DNA from: Altericroceibacterium spongiae
Lineage (GTDB): Bacteria > Pseudomonadota > Alphaproteobacteria > Sphingomonadales > Sphingomonadaceae
NCBI RefSeq assembly: GCF_003610805.1
Contig: NZ_RAPF01000002.1
Coordinates: 434,001 to 498,000, forward strand
Direction: 5' to 3'
DNA length: 64,000 nt
Part shown: positions 18,768 to 27,151 of the stretch, piece after piece
How positions within the stretch are numbered: the first letter of the stretch is position 1
Layout of the letters: each line of letters opens with the position of its first letter
Translations under genes and position numbers: made by a program
Notes under the pieces: generated by a model
What the model was told of the DNA's origin: nothing
Database searches by the model: none
Seen by the model: only the letters and a program-made list of their open reading frames with translations

Positions 18768-21613
18768 TCTGCCGGCTCCATTTCGCCTTCGATCCGGCGC
18801 GCTTTTTCCGACAGGTCGATATATTCCTCCTGCCAGTCCGACGGGCCGTTGGAAGGCATGACCTGGACCGCTGTCACCTTATATTCCGGGCAGTTGGTGG
18901 CCCAGTCGGAATAGTCGGTCGTCACCACATTGGCCTGTGTGGCGGGGTGATGGAAAGTCGTATAGACCACGCCCGGCGCCACGCGATCGGTGACCTTGAC
19001 GCGCAGAGTGGTTTCCCCCGTCCGGCTGGTCAGCTTTGCCCAGTCGCCATCCTTCAGGCCGCGATTCTCGGCATCGGAGGGATGCACTTCGAGGAGATCT
19101 TCGGGATGCCAGACCGTATTGGCCGTGCGCCGTGTCTGCGCGCCGACATTATACTGGCTGAGAATACGCCCGGTGGTGAGCAATAGCGGGAAACGCGGCC
19201 CGGTCTTCTCATCGGTCGGGACATAATCGGTGACGACGAATTTGCCCTTGCCGCGCACGAAGCCATCGACATGCATGACCGGCGCACCCTCGGGATATTG
19301 CTCATTTACCGGCCATTGCAGCGAATCTTCCTTGTCGAGCCGCTCCCACGAGACACCGGCAAAGCTCGGCGTCAGGCGGGCGATTTCGGCAAGGATTTCC
19401 TTCGGGTGCGTATAGTTCCAGCCAAGGCCGATGGCGTTGGCGAGCGCCTGCGTCACTTCCCAGTCGGCCATGCCATTGGCCGGTTCCATCACCTTACGCA
19501 CCGGCTGAATGCGCCTTTCGGCATTGGTGAAAGTCCCGTCCTTTTCGAGAAAGGTGGAGCCGGGCAGGAAGACATGCGCATAATTGGCGGTTTCGTTGAG
19601 GAACAGGTCATGCACGATGACGCATTCCATCGCTTCGAGCCCGGCAGCGACATGTTTCGTGTTCGGGTCGGACTGGAGAATATCCTCACCCTGAATATAG
19701 ATCGCGCGAAAATCGCCATCGACTGCGGCATCGAGCATATTGTTGATCCGATAGCCGGGTTCGGGATCGAGGCTGACGCCCCAGTCCTGTTCGAATAGCG
19801 AGCGGGTTTCGGCATCGGAAATATGGCGATAGCCGGGCAGTTCATGCGGGAAGCTGCCCATGTCGCAACTGCCCTGCACATTATTTTGCCCGCGCAGCGG
19901 ATTTACGCCCACGCCTTTGCGGCCGACATTGCCGGTTACCATCGAAAGGTTGGCAATGGCCATCACTGTGGAAGAGCCCTGGCTGTGTTCGGTCACGCCG
20001 AGGCCATAATAAATCGCGCCATTGCCGCCTGTGGCATAAAGCCGCGCGGCTTCGCGCACGCTCTGCGCCGGAACGCGGGTGACGCCCTCCAGCGTTTCGG
20101 GGCTGTGCTTGTCCTGCGAAACGAAACGCGCCCAGTCCTGATATTCATCCCAGTCGCAGCGTTCGCGGATAAAGTCTTCATTTGCGAGACCTTCGGTCAC
20201 GATCACATGCGCCATGGCGGTGAGCAGAGCGACATTGGTGCCCGGTTGCAAAGGCAGGTGATGTTCGGCGTTGATATGGGGCGATTTGACCAGATCGATC
20301 CGCCGAGGATCGATCACGATCAGCTTCGCTCCCTGCCGCAGGCGCTGTTTCATCCGGCTGCCGAAGACGGGATGGCCGTCGGTCGGGTTGGCCCCGATCA
20401 CGAGGATCACATCCGAATCCATCACCGAATCGAAATCCTGCGTCCCGGCAGAAGTGCCGAAAGTGGTCTTGAGGCCATAGCCGGTCGGCGAATGGCAGAC
20501 ACGCGCGCAGGTATCGACATTGTTGGAGCCGAAACCGCTGCGGATCAGTTTCTGAACGAGGAAGGTTTCTTCATTGGTGCAGCGGCTCGATGTGACGCCG
20601 CCGAGCGCCTTCGCCCCGTGTTTCGCCTTGATGGCATTGATCTTGTCGGCCGCGAAACCCAATGCATCTTCCCAGCTCACTTCGCGCCAGGGCTGATCGA
20701 TGCTGTCGCGGATCATGGGGGTTGTTATCCGGTCCTGATGGTTGGCGTAACCCCAGGCGAACCGGCCTTTCACGCAGGAATGGCCGCGATTGGCTTTGCC
20801 GTCCTTATAAGGCACCATCCGGACAAGCTGTTCGCCGCGCATTTCGGCGCGGAAGGTACAGCCGACGCCGCAATAGGCGCAGGTCGTGTCCACCGAGCGT
20901 TCGGGCTTGCCGATTTCCTTGACGCTTTTTTCCTGCAAGGTCGCTGTGGGGCAGGCCTGCACACAGGCGCCGCAGCTTACGCATTCGCTGGACAGGAAAT
21001 TGTCACCCGATTGTCCGGCGCTGATTTCGGAAGCAAACCCGCGTCCGTCAACGGTAAGGGCGAAAGTGCCCTGAACTTCGTCACAGGCGCGCACGCAGCG
21101 CGAGCAGACGATACATTTGCTCGGATCGAAATCGAAATAGGGATTGGAATGGTCGGTCGGCTCGGCAAGGTGATTGGCGCCTTCATAACCATAGCGGACA
21201 TCGCGCAGGCCCACGGCGGCGGCCTGATCCTGCAATTCGCAATCATTATTGGCCGAGCAGGTCAGACAATCGAGCGGATGATCGGAGATATACAGCTCCA
21301 TCACGCCCTTGCGCAATTTGTCGAGCCGCGGAGTCTGGGTTTTCACCACCATGCCTTCGGCAGCAGGTGTCGTACAGCTTGCCGGTGTACCGCGCGCACC
21401 TTCGATTTCCACCAGACACAGCCGGCAGGAACCGAATTGCTTGAGATTATCGGTTGCACATAATTTCGGGATCGAGCCACCGGCTTCAGATGCGGCTCGC
21501 ATTACGGTGGTGCCTTCGGGAACGGTCACCTCGCGCCCGTCAATGGTCAGCGTAACCTGCTTGTCCGACTGGATCGCAGGGGTGCCGAAATCCGTTTGCT
21601 TCTCATATCCCAT
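18764..21613 (-). CDS. fdsA: NAD-dependent formate dehydrogenase, molybdenum catalytic alpha subunit
   Basis: Oxidises formate to CO2 at a bis-MGD molybdenum centre. From the N-terminus of this 949-residue protein: a 2Fe-2S domain (CATDNLKQFGSCRLCLVEI), a His-Cys 4Fe-4S site (HPLDCLTCSANNDC), two ferredoxin clusters (CIVCSRCVRAC, CVSCGACVQACP), and the catalytic domain with its 4Fe-4S site (CAYCGVGC). The Mo-ligand cysteine and adjacent His are in CARVCHSPTGYGL, so this is a Cys enzyme and not a selenoprotein. The C-terminal MopB domain follows. The start overlaps the mobA end by 11 bp. Confidence 0.96.
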   Translation of the reverse strand: MGYEKQTDFGTPAIQSDKQVTLTIDGREVTVPEGTTVMRAASEAGGSIPKLCATDNLKQFGSCRLCLVEIEGARGTPASCTTPAAEGMVVKTQTPRLDKLRKGVMELYISDHPLDCLTCSANNDCELQDQAAAVGLRDVRYGYEGANHLAEPTDHSNPYFDFDPSKCIVCSRCVRACDEVQGTFALTVDGRGFASEISAGQSGDNFLSSECVSCGACVQACPTATLQEKSVKEIGKPERSVDTTCAYCGVGCTFRAEMRGEQLVRMVPYKDGKANRGHSCVKGRFAWGYANHQDRITTPMIRDSIDQPWREVSWEDALGFAADKINAIKAKHGAKALGGVTSSRCTNEETFLVQKLIRSGFGSNNVDTCARVCHSPTGYGLKTTFGTSAGTQDFDSVMDSDVILVIGANPTDGHPVFGSRMKQRLRQGAKLIVIDPRRIDLVKSPHINAEHHLPLQPGTNVALLTAMAHVIVTEGLANEDFIRERCDWDEYQDWARFVSQDKHSPETLEGVTRVPAQSVREAARLYATGGNGAIYYGLGVTEHSQGSSTVMAIANLSMVTGNVGRKGVGVNPLRGQNNVQGSCDMGSFPHELPGYRHISDAETRSLFEQDWGVSLDPEPGYRINNMLDAAVDGDFRAIYIQGEDILQSDPNTKHVAAGLEAMECVIVHDLFLNETANYAHVFLPGSTFLEKDGTFTNAERRIQPVRKVMEPANGMADWEVTQALANAIGLGWNYTHPKEILAEIARLTPSFAGVSWERLDKEDSLQWPVNEQYPEGAPVMHVDGFVRGKGKFVVTDYVPTDEKTGPRFPLLLTTGRILSQYNVGAQTRRTANTVWHPEDLLEVHPSDAENRGLKDGDWAKLTSRTGETTLRVKVTDRVAPGVVYTTFHHPATQANVVTTDYSDWATNCPEYKVTAVQVMPSNGPSDWQEEYIDLSEKARRIEGEMEPAE

Positions 21614-22133
21614 AATGTTTCTCCGCCGCGGTCAGATCCGCCTGCGTGTTGATATTAGCAGTTTTATGCGTGGTTTTCACGGGGGTCGCCTGCATTGCTT
21701 CGGCAAGCGCCTTCATCGAATGTTTTCCCGGCCCTTCGAGGATCTGTTCCACCGCCGCTGCCGCCCTGGCGGGCCAGTGCCCGACCACTGGCTGCGCTGC
21801 GAGAAAAGCCGGGGCAGGGGAAAGCAGAGAAAGCAGATCGGGAGGGAGATCTACCGAATCGACACCGCATGTCAGAATGGAGGTATAATCCATATCCTGT
21901 GCGTAACGCAGACCGGCAGCGATGCCGCCCAGCGGCCCCATGCCCGGATGCGGCCAGTCGGGAATGCAGCGGGCCGGCCCTTCTTCGCGCCCGGCAATCA
22001 CCACCATTTCGCACCAGCCGGACAAGGCATCGACCGCGCGGGCGAGCAGCGTGTGCCCGCCGAGTTCGGCGAGCGCTTTGTCGCTCCCGAAACGCGAGCT
22101 TTTCCCGCCTGCGAGGACGACGCCCAGAATCAT
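21603..22133 (-). CDS. mobA: Molybdenum cofactor guanylyltransferase
   Basis: Attaches GMP to Mo-molybdopterin to make the MGD cofactor that FdsA needs. The 176-residue protein starts ILGVVLAGGKSSRFGSDKAL (nucleotide-binding LAGG and Lys). It also has PHPGMGPLGGIAAGL and LTCGVDSVDLPPDLL (metal-binding Asp). It is inserted between fdsB and fdsA, with 13 bp to fdsB and an 11-bp overlap with fdsA. Co-expression of cofactor synthesis with the apoenzyme would follow. Confidence 0.93.
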   Translation of the reverse strand: MILGVVLAGGKSSRFGSDKALAELGGHTLLARAVDALSGWCEMVVIAGREEGPARCIPDWPHPGMGPLGGIAAGLRYAQDMDYTSILTCGVDSVDLPPDLLSLLSPAPAFLAAQPVVGHWPARAAAAVEQILEGPGKHSMKALAEAMQATPVKTTHKTANINTQADLTAAEKHYGI

Positions 22134-22146
22134 GTGCGAGCCCGAA

Positions 22147-23700
22147 TCACTGGCCGACCCGTTCCAGAGCGGTTTCGACAGCCTGGGGATTATCGCTGAA
22201 ATCTTCGGGCCAGTGGCGCATCGCACTCAGCACCGGATAGGGCGTGAAGCCGCCCAGAGCACAAAGCGAAGAGGATTTCATTACATCGCACAGATCGGCG
22301 AGCAGAGTGATCTCATCTTCCGCAGAGCGATCCTGTTTGGGCGTGTTGTGCATTTGCGGCTGCTGTTCGAGCGTATCCCGCTGACGCCCGGCGCGCATCC
22401 GGTCGATAATTTCCACGCCGCGCACCGATCCTATCCGGCAGGGTGTACATTTGCCGCAGCTTTCCGCCGCACAGAATTCCATCGCGAAACGGGCCATGCC
22501 GCCCATATCTGCCGTATCGTCGAATACAGTGATACCGCCATGGCCGATCAGCGCTTCGCTGGCGGTATATTCTTCATAGTCGAATTTGATGTCGAACTGG
22601 TCAGGATGGAGATAGGCACCCAACGGGCCGCCAACCTGCACTGCCTTGACCGGACGGCCCGATTGCGTGCCGCCGCCAATATCGTTCACCAGCTCGCCCA
22701 GCGTAATCCCGAAAGCGGTTTCATAAAGACCGCCATGCTTGATATTGCCGGCAAGCTGGATCGGCATTGTGCCTTTGGAACGTCCCATGCCGAGCGATTC
22801 ATAATCATTCGCTCCGCCTTCGCCCAGAATATGCGGTACGGCAGCGAGGGTGAGAATATTGTTTACGACCGTCGGTTTGCCGAACAACCCTTCCAGAGCA
22901 GGGAGCGGTGGCTTGGCGCGCACTTCGCCGCGCTTGCCTTCCAGACTGTTGAGAAGCGAGGTTTCTTCACCGCAGACATAAGCCCCGGCACCCACGCGCA
23001 CTTCGCATTTGAACGGCGCGATAATATCGGCGCAAAGCGCCAGTGCCCGGTTCATCTTGGCAATGGCATCGGGATATTCGCTGCGCAGATAGACATAGCC
23101 CTGATCGGCGCCCACCGCTTCACCGGCAATCGCCATGCCTTCGATCAGCGCGTAAGGATCGCCTTCCATCACCATACGGTCGGCGAAAGTGGCACTGTCA
23201 CCTTCATCGGCATTGGCGACGATATATTTTTGCGGCCCGGCTGCGCCTGCCACGGTGCGCCATTTGATCCCGGCGGGAAAACCGGCCCCGCCTCTGCCGC
23301 GAAGCCCGGAATGGAGCACTTCTTCGATAATCCGTTCGGGGCCGATATTGCGGGCGCGTTTCAACCCGCTCCATCCGCCGGTCGCTTCGTAATCTTCGAG
23401 GCTGGTCGGGCGGGTCTTACCGGCGCGGGCGAAAGTCAGCCGCTGCTGGCTGGCGATAAATGGGTGATCCTCGATCATACCGATGGCCAGATCGCTCGAT
23501 CCGTCCAGAATGGCATCGACATCCGCCGGTGTAGCCGGACCAAAGCCCTTACCGTCGATCTCGACCAGCGGTTCGAGCCATTGCATGCCCCAGCTCGATA
23601 CGCGGTGGACTTCACACCCTTTCTTTTCAAAGGCTGCGGCCAGAGCATCGGCCCCGCAGGCACGGGCAAGGGCGTCATCTGAGATACGAATGAGTGTCAT
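22147..23700 (-). CDS. fdsB: NAD-dependent formate dehydrogenase beta subunit (NuoF-like)
   Basis: Diaphorase subunit carrying FMN, the NAD+ site and a 4Fe-4S cluster. The 517-residue protein has an N-terminal thioredoxin-like extension (residues 1-80), then the NuoF core: SGLRGRGGAGFPAGIKW (FMN/NADH loop), NADEGDSATFADR, GAGAYVCGEETSLLNSLEG, and the C-terminal cluster motif ESCGKCTPCRIG. It starts 4 bp inside fdsG. Together with FdsG and FdsA it forms the soluble FdsABG core complex. Confidence 0.96.
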   Translation of the reverse strand: MTLIRISDDALARACGADALAAAFEKKGCEVHRVSSWGMQWLEPLVEIDGKGFGPATPADVDAILDGSSDLAIGMIEDHPFIASQQRLTFARAGKTRPTSLEDYEATGGWSGLKRARNIGPERIIEEVLHSGLRGRGGAGFPAGIKWRTVAGAAGPQKYIVANADEGDSATFADRMVMEGDPYALIEGMAIAGEAVGADQGYVYLRSEYPDAIAKMNRALALCADIIAPFKCEVRVGAGAYVCGEETSLLNSLEGKRGEVRAKPPLPALEGLFGKPTVVNNILTLAAVPHILGEGGANDYESLGMGRSKGTMPIQLAGNIKHGGLYETAFGITLGELVNDIGGGTQSGRPVKAVQVGGPLGAYLHPDQFDIKFDYEEYTASEALIGHGGITVFDDTADMGGMARFAMEFCAAESCGKCTPCRIGSVRGVEIIDRMRAGRQRDTLEQQPQMHNTPKQDRSAEDEITLLADLCDVMKSSSLCALGGFTPYPVLSAMRHWPEDFSDNPQAVETALERVGQ

Positions 23701-24122
23701 GCGGTTTCGATCAGTTTTTTCAGGCGGTCGGCATCGAGGCGAGCGTGGAGATCGTCACCAATGCGGGCATTGGGGCCGACCGAGCACAGACCGAGGCAAT
23801 AGACGGTGGAAAGACGGACACGCTCACCGGCCGCCGCCTGGGCATCTTCCATCAGGGCTTCGACGCCACGGGCCTTGCAGGATTCGGCGCGGCAAATCTG
23901 CACTTCGGGGCGCGGGTCGGCCGTCTGATGAAAATCGTGATAGAAACTCACCACCCCGTGCACATCGGCGCGGCTGAGATTGAGCGCTTCGGCGATATAG
24001 ATTTCACTGTCCGCATCGACGCAGCCAAATTCAGCCTGCACATCGTGCAGAATGGGCATTAACGGCCCTTCCCGGGTCTGATGCTCAGCAATTATTTCAC
24101 CGAGGCGCTGGGTCTTGTTCAC
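23697..24122 (-). CDS. fdsG: NAD-dependent formate dehydrogenase gamma subunit (NuoE-like)
   Basis: A 141-residue thioredoxin-fold 2Fe-2S subunit. The helical N-terminus (GPLMPILHDVQAEFGCVD, IYIAEALNLSRADVHGVVSFYHDF) matches NuoE. The cluster cysteines appear as CRAESCKARG and YCLGLCSVGP. It is the first fds gene and overlaps the preceding fghA by 4 bp, so formaldehyde and formate oxidation genes are directly coupled. Confidence 0.95.
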   Translation of the reverse strand: MNKTQRLGEIIAEHQTREGPLMPILHDVQAEFGCVDADSEIYIAEALNLSRADVHGVVSFYHDFHQTADPRPEVQICRAESCKARGVEALMEDAQAAAGERVRLSTVYCLGLCSVGPNARIGDDLHARLDADRLKKLIETA

Positions 24123-24958
24123 TTTTTCAGCCTTTCAGCAGCCCATGCAATATGATCGCCCATGAAGGTCGAGATAAAGTAATAGGAATGGTCATAGCCA
24201 TCCTGCATCCGGATCGTGGCATCGATACCGGCCTTGTCGCAGGCCTGTGCCAGTAACGGTGTCCTGAGCTGTTCTTCAAGGAAATTGTCCGCGGTGCCCT
24301 GGTCGACCAGCAGTTCGGGCAGACGCGCCCCGTCTTCGATCAGTGCCACCGCATCATATTCGCGCCACAGAGCTTTATCGTCACCCAGATAGCCGGGCAG
24401 GCCCTTATCGCCCCATGGGCAGTTGAGCGGGCTGACGATCGGGGCGAAAGCGCTGACCGAACGGAACCGTTCCGGATTGCGCAAAGCGATGGTGAGCGCG
24501 CCATGGCCACCCATGGAATGGCCGGTAATGCCCTGCCGCTCCATATCGGCGGGAAAGTTTGCTGCGATCAGTTCGGGCAGTTCTTTCTCGACATAAGAAC
24601 GCATGCGATAGTTTTTCGCCCAGGGTTCCTGTGTCGCATCGACATAGAAGCCCGCGCCCTTGCCGAAATCGAATGCCTCGTCATCGGGCACGTTATCGCC
24701 GCGGGGGGACGTGTCGGGCGCGACGAAGATAATCCCGTGCTTGGCGCAATAGCGGCGATATTCGCCCTTTTCCATCACATTGGCATGGGTGCAGGTAAGG
24801 CCCGAGAGATACCACAGGACCGGCATGGTAAAGCCTTCCGGATGATCGGGCACATAGACCGCGAAGGTCATTTCGGTGCCCGTTTCCGAGGATGTGTGCT
24901 TATAGACACCCTGCGTGCCGTTATAGCTCTTATTTTCGCTGAGCGTTTCCATGGTCAT
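24119..24958 (-). CDS. fghA: S-formylglutathione hydrolase
   Basis: Hydrolyses S-formylglutathione to formate and glutathione, the second step of glutathione-dependent formaldehyde oxidation. The 279-residue esterase-D-type protein has the nucleophile motif GHSMGGHGAL, the conserved GLTCTHANVMEKG and FVAPDTSPRGDNVPDDE segments, a catalytic Asp in LVDQGTADNF and His in GYDHSYYFIS. GAGAG precedes ATG 24958. It lies between the VOC genes and fdsG. Confidence 0.95.
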   Translation of the reverse strand: MTMETLSENKSYNGTQGVYKHTSSETGTEMTFAVYVPDHPEGFTMPVLWYLSGLTCTHANVMEKGEYRRYCAKHGIIFVAPDTSPRGDNVPDDEAFDFGKGAGFYVDATQEPWAKNYRMRSYVEKELPELIAANFPADMERQGITGHSMGGHGALTIALRNPERFRSVSAFAPIVSPLNCPWGDKGLPGYLGDDKALWREYDAVALIEDGARLPELLVDQGTADNFLEEQLRTPLLAQACDKAGIDATIRMQDGYDHSYYFISTFMGDHIAWAAERLKK

Positions 24959-24993
24959 GCTTCTCTCGCTCCCGTTATCATTGTGTGGCGGGA

Positions 24994-25383
24994 TCAGTCT
25001 CTGGGGCCGGTATTGGGCGCATAGGCGCAGATCTTGTGCCCGGTCGGATCGTAAAGATAGGCGCCATACATATTCCCCGGTGAACTGGCGCGGAAGCCCG
25101 GTGCGCCGGCATCCGTTCCGCCATTGTCGAGGCCGGCCTTGTGGAACGCCTCGACCGTATCGTAATCCGCAGCCTTCAGGCCCAGAGTGAAACCATTATA
25201 GGCCGGGGCCGGTTCCCCGTTTGCCGGGGGCGCTACGATGAATGTGCCGCCTTCGCTGGCATAGACGATACCGCCATTAGGCAGGTCGATCGGGGCATCC
25301 TGACCGAGAACGCCCATGATCGCGTCGTAGAATTTGCGGGCGGCTGCCATATCGTTGGCACCGATATACAGATGGTTGAACAA
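24994..25383 (-). CDS. VOC-family (glyoxalase/dioxygenase fold) protein
   Basis: A 129-residue single-domain VOC protein (LFNHLYIGANDMAAARKFYDAIM ... MYGAYLYDPTGHKICAYAP). TTG 25383 is chosen because GGAGAGG lies 5 nt upstream and the fold begins there; the longer frame to 25674 has no VOC-like sequence. The C-terminal metal-ligand region (YDPTGHKICA) is shared with its neighbour at 25430-25822, so the two are probably tandem paralogues. VOC proteins near frmA/fghA have been annotated as glutathione-linked or lactoylglutathione-lyase-like, but no substrate can be assigned. Confidence 0.8.
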   Translation of the reverse strand: MFNHLYIGANDMAAARKFYDAIMGVLGQDAPIDLPNGGIVYASEGGTFIVAPPANGEPAPAYNGFTLGLKAADYDTVEAFHKAGLDNGGTDAGAPGFRASSPGNMYGAYLYDPTGHKICAYAPNTGPRD

Positions 25384-25429
25384 GAGGCCTCTCCAGTGTC
25401 GGATGGGAAACAGGGATAAGGATGCGCGC

Positions 25430-25822
25430 TCAGTACTCCGACGCATCGTAGACGGCGCAAATCTTGTGGCCCGTCGGGTCGCGCAGATAAGCGAGATAGA
25501 GTTCCTTGCCGGTCGAAGGCGAAATGCGCAGGCCAGGCGGGTCTTCGCAGGCTGTGCCGCCCTGTTCGAGCCCGATCCGGTGCCAGCTATCGACAGCGTC
25601 GGCAGAAGGTGCACGAAAGCCAAGCGTGCCGCCATTGGCATAGGTGGAAGCCTGACCGTCGATCGGCCGGCCAATCACGAAATTCGTGCCGCTCTGGCTG
25701 TAGAAGAGCCGCCCCTTGCTGTCGGTCACCGCTTCGGCAATGCCCAGCGGCGCCAGAATTGCATCGTAGAAGCGGCGTGCTTCTTCGATATCATCCGCAC
25801 CGATTACAATATGTCTGAACAT
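25430..25822 (-). CDS. VOC-family (glyoxalase/dioxygenase fold) protein, paralogue
   Basis: A 130-residue VOC protein (MFRHIVIGADDIEEARRFYDAILAPLGI) ending LRDPTGHKICAVYDASEY. It is about the same length as the next gene and has the same start and end motifs. It sits 46 bp upstream of the second VOC gene and 84 bp downstream of frmA, in the same direction. A role in handling glutathione adducts, or in binding a small molecule, is plausible but not shown. Confidence 0.82.
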   Translation of the reverse strand: MFRHIVIGADDIEEARRFYDAILAPLGIAEAVTDSKGRLFYSQSGTNFVIGRPIDGQASTYANGGTLGFRAPSADAVDSWHRIGLEQGGTACEDPPGLRISPSTGKELYLAYLRDPTGHKICAVYDASEY

Positions 25823-25906
25823 AGTGGCTTCTCTCCCAGAGGCACGTCTCTCAACGGACAGATCCGCCCGGTGCAGAGGGCAACCGGGCGGATATTGTCA
25901 GACCGG

Positions 25907-27013
25907 TCAATAAACGACGACCGACCGGATGCTCTTGCCTTCATGCATGAGATCGAAACCCTTATTGATCTCATCGAGGCTCAGCACATGGGTAATCATC
26001 GGATCGATCTGGATTTTGTCGTTCATATACCAGTCGACGATCTTGGGGACATCGGTCCGGCCCTTGGCGCCGCCAAAGGCACTGCCGCGCCAGTTGCGAC
26101 CGGTGACGAGCTGGAACGGACGGGTCGAGATTTCTGCCCCGGCTTCGGCCACGCCGATCACGATCGAGGTGCCCCAGCCCTTGTGGCAGCATTCCAGTGC
26201 CTGCCGCATCACGGTGGTGTTGCCGGTGCAGTCGAAGGAATAATCCGCCCCGCCGTCGAGCATATTGACCAGATATTCGACAACATTGCCGACATCCCTG
26301 GGGTTCACGAAATCGGTCATGCCGAATTTGCGGCCCCATTCTTCCTTGTCGGGATTGAGGTCGACGCCCACGATCCGGTCGGCACCGGCCATTTTGGCGC
26401 CCTGAATCACATTGAGACCGATCCCGCCGAGGCCGAAGACGACCACATTATCGCCGGGTTTGACCTTGGCGGTGTTCACCACTGCGCCCACCCCGGTGGT
26501 TACGCCGCAGCCGACATAGCAGCTCGTTTTGAACGGAGCGTCTTCGCGAATCTTAGCGACCGCGATTTCGGGCAGCACGGTGAAATTGGAGAAGGTCGAG
26601 CAGCCCATATAGTGGTAAATGGTCTCGCCCTTATAGGAAAAGCGGCTGGTGCCGTCGGGCATCAGGCCTTTGCCCTGCGTTTCGCGAATCGCCGAACACA
26701 GATTGGTCTTGCCCGAGAGGCACATTTTGCACTGGCGGCATTCGGGCGTGTAAAGCGGGATCACGTGATCGTCCGGCTTTACCGAGGTCACACCGGGGCC
26801 GATTTCACGGATGATGCCGGCGCCTTCATGGCCGAGAACGGACGGAAACAGGCCTTCCGAATCGAGCCCGTCCAGCGTGTAGGCGTCAGTATGGCAGATG
26901 CCGGTCGCCATGATTTCGACCAGCACTTCGCCCTGTTTCGGACCTTCGAGATCCAGTTCGACGATTTCCAGCGGCTTCTTCGCTTCAAAAGCTACGGCTG
27001 CGCGGGTTTTCAT
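25907..27013 (-). CDS. frmA: S-(hydroxymethyl)glutathione dehydrogenase / class III alcohol dehydrogenase
   Basis: Oxidises the spontaneous formaldehyde-glutathione adduct to S-formylglutathione with NAD+. The 368-residue zinc alcohol dehydrogenase has the catalytic zinc site ([24 protein letters not shown]), structural zinc cysteines ([15 protein letters not shown]), the Rossmann motif [15 protein letters not shown], and the class III sequence [21 protein letters not shown]. It heads the formaldehyde/formate block and lies just downstream of an aromatic-acid-type transporter. Confidence 0.96.
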   Translation of the reverse strand: MKTRAAVAFEAKKPLEIVELDLEGPKQGEVLVEIMATGICHTDAYTLDGLDSEGLFPSVLGHEGAGIIREIGPGVTSVKPDDHVIPLYTPECRQCKMCLSGKTNLCSAIRETQGKGLMPDGTSRFSYKGETIYHYMGCSTFSNFTVLPEIAVAKIREDAPFKTSCYVGCGVTTGVGAVVNTAKVKPGDNVVVFGLGGIGLNVIQGAKMAGADRIVGVDLNPDKEEWGRKFGMTDFVNPRDVGNVVEYLVNMLDGGADYSFDCTGNTTVMRQALECCHKGWGTSIVIGVAEAGAEISTRPFQLVTGRNWRGSAFGGAKGRTDVPKIVDWYMNDKIQIDPMITHVLSLDEINKGFDLMHEGKSIRSVVVY

Positions 27014-27151
27014 GGGGTGCGTCTCTCTTCTTGTATCGTTCCACTATTGCTCAGTCTCATGGACTTTCTTGCTCTCCGGCGCCACCCCGGAATTGGTTCC
27101 GATGCGGCGCCGGGAGGGCGGTTCCGGTCCAGACGAGGTCCTCGCGCTGGC

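Noticed and set aside
19823-21463. A 546-codon plus-strand frame opposite fdsA
   Set aside because: Antisense shadow of a very clear iron-sulfur/molybdenum protein; no family features.
21922-23682. A 586-codon plus-strand frame opposite fdsB/mobA
   Set aside because: Shadow frame; the minus strand encodes an intact NuoF-like subunit.
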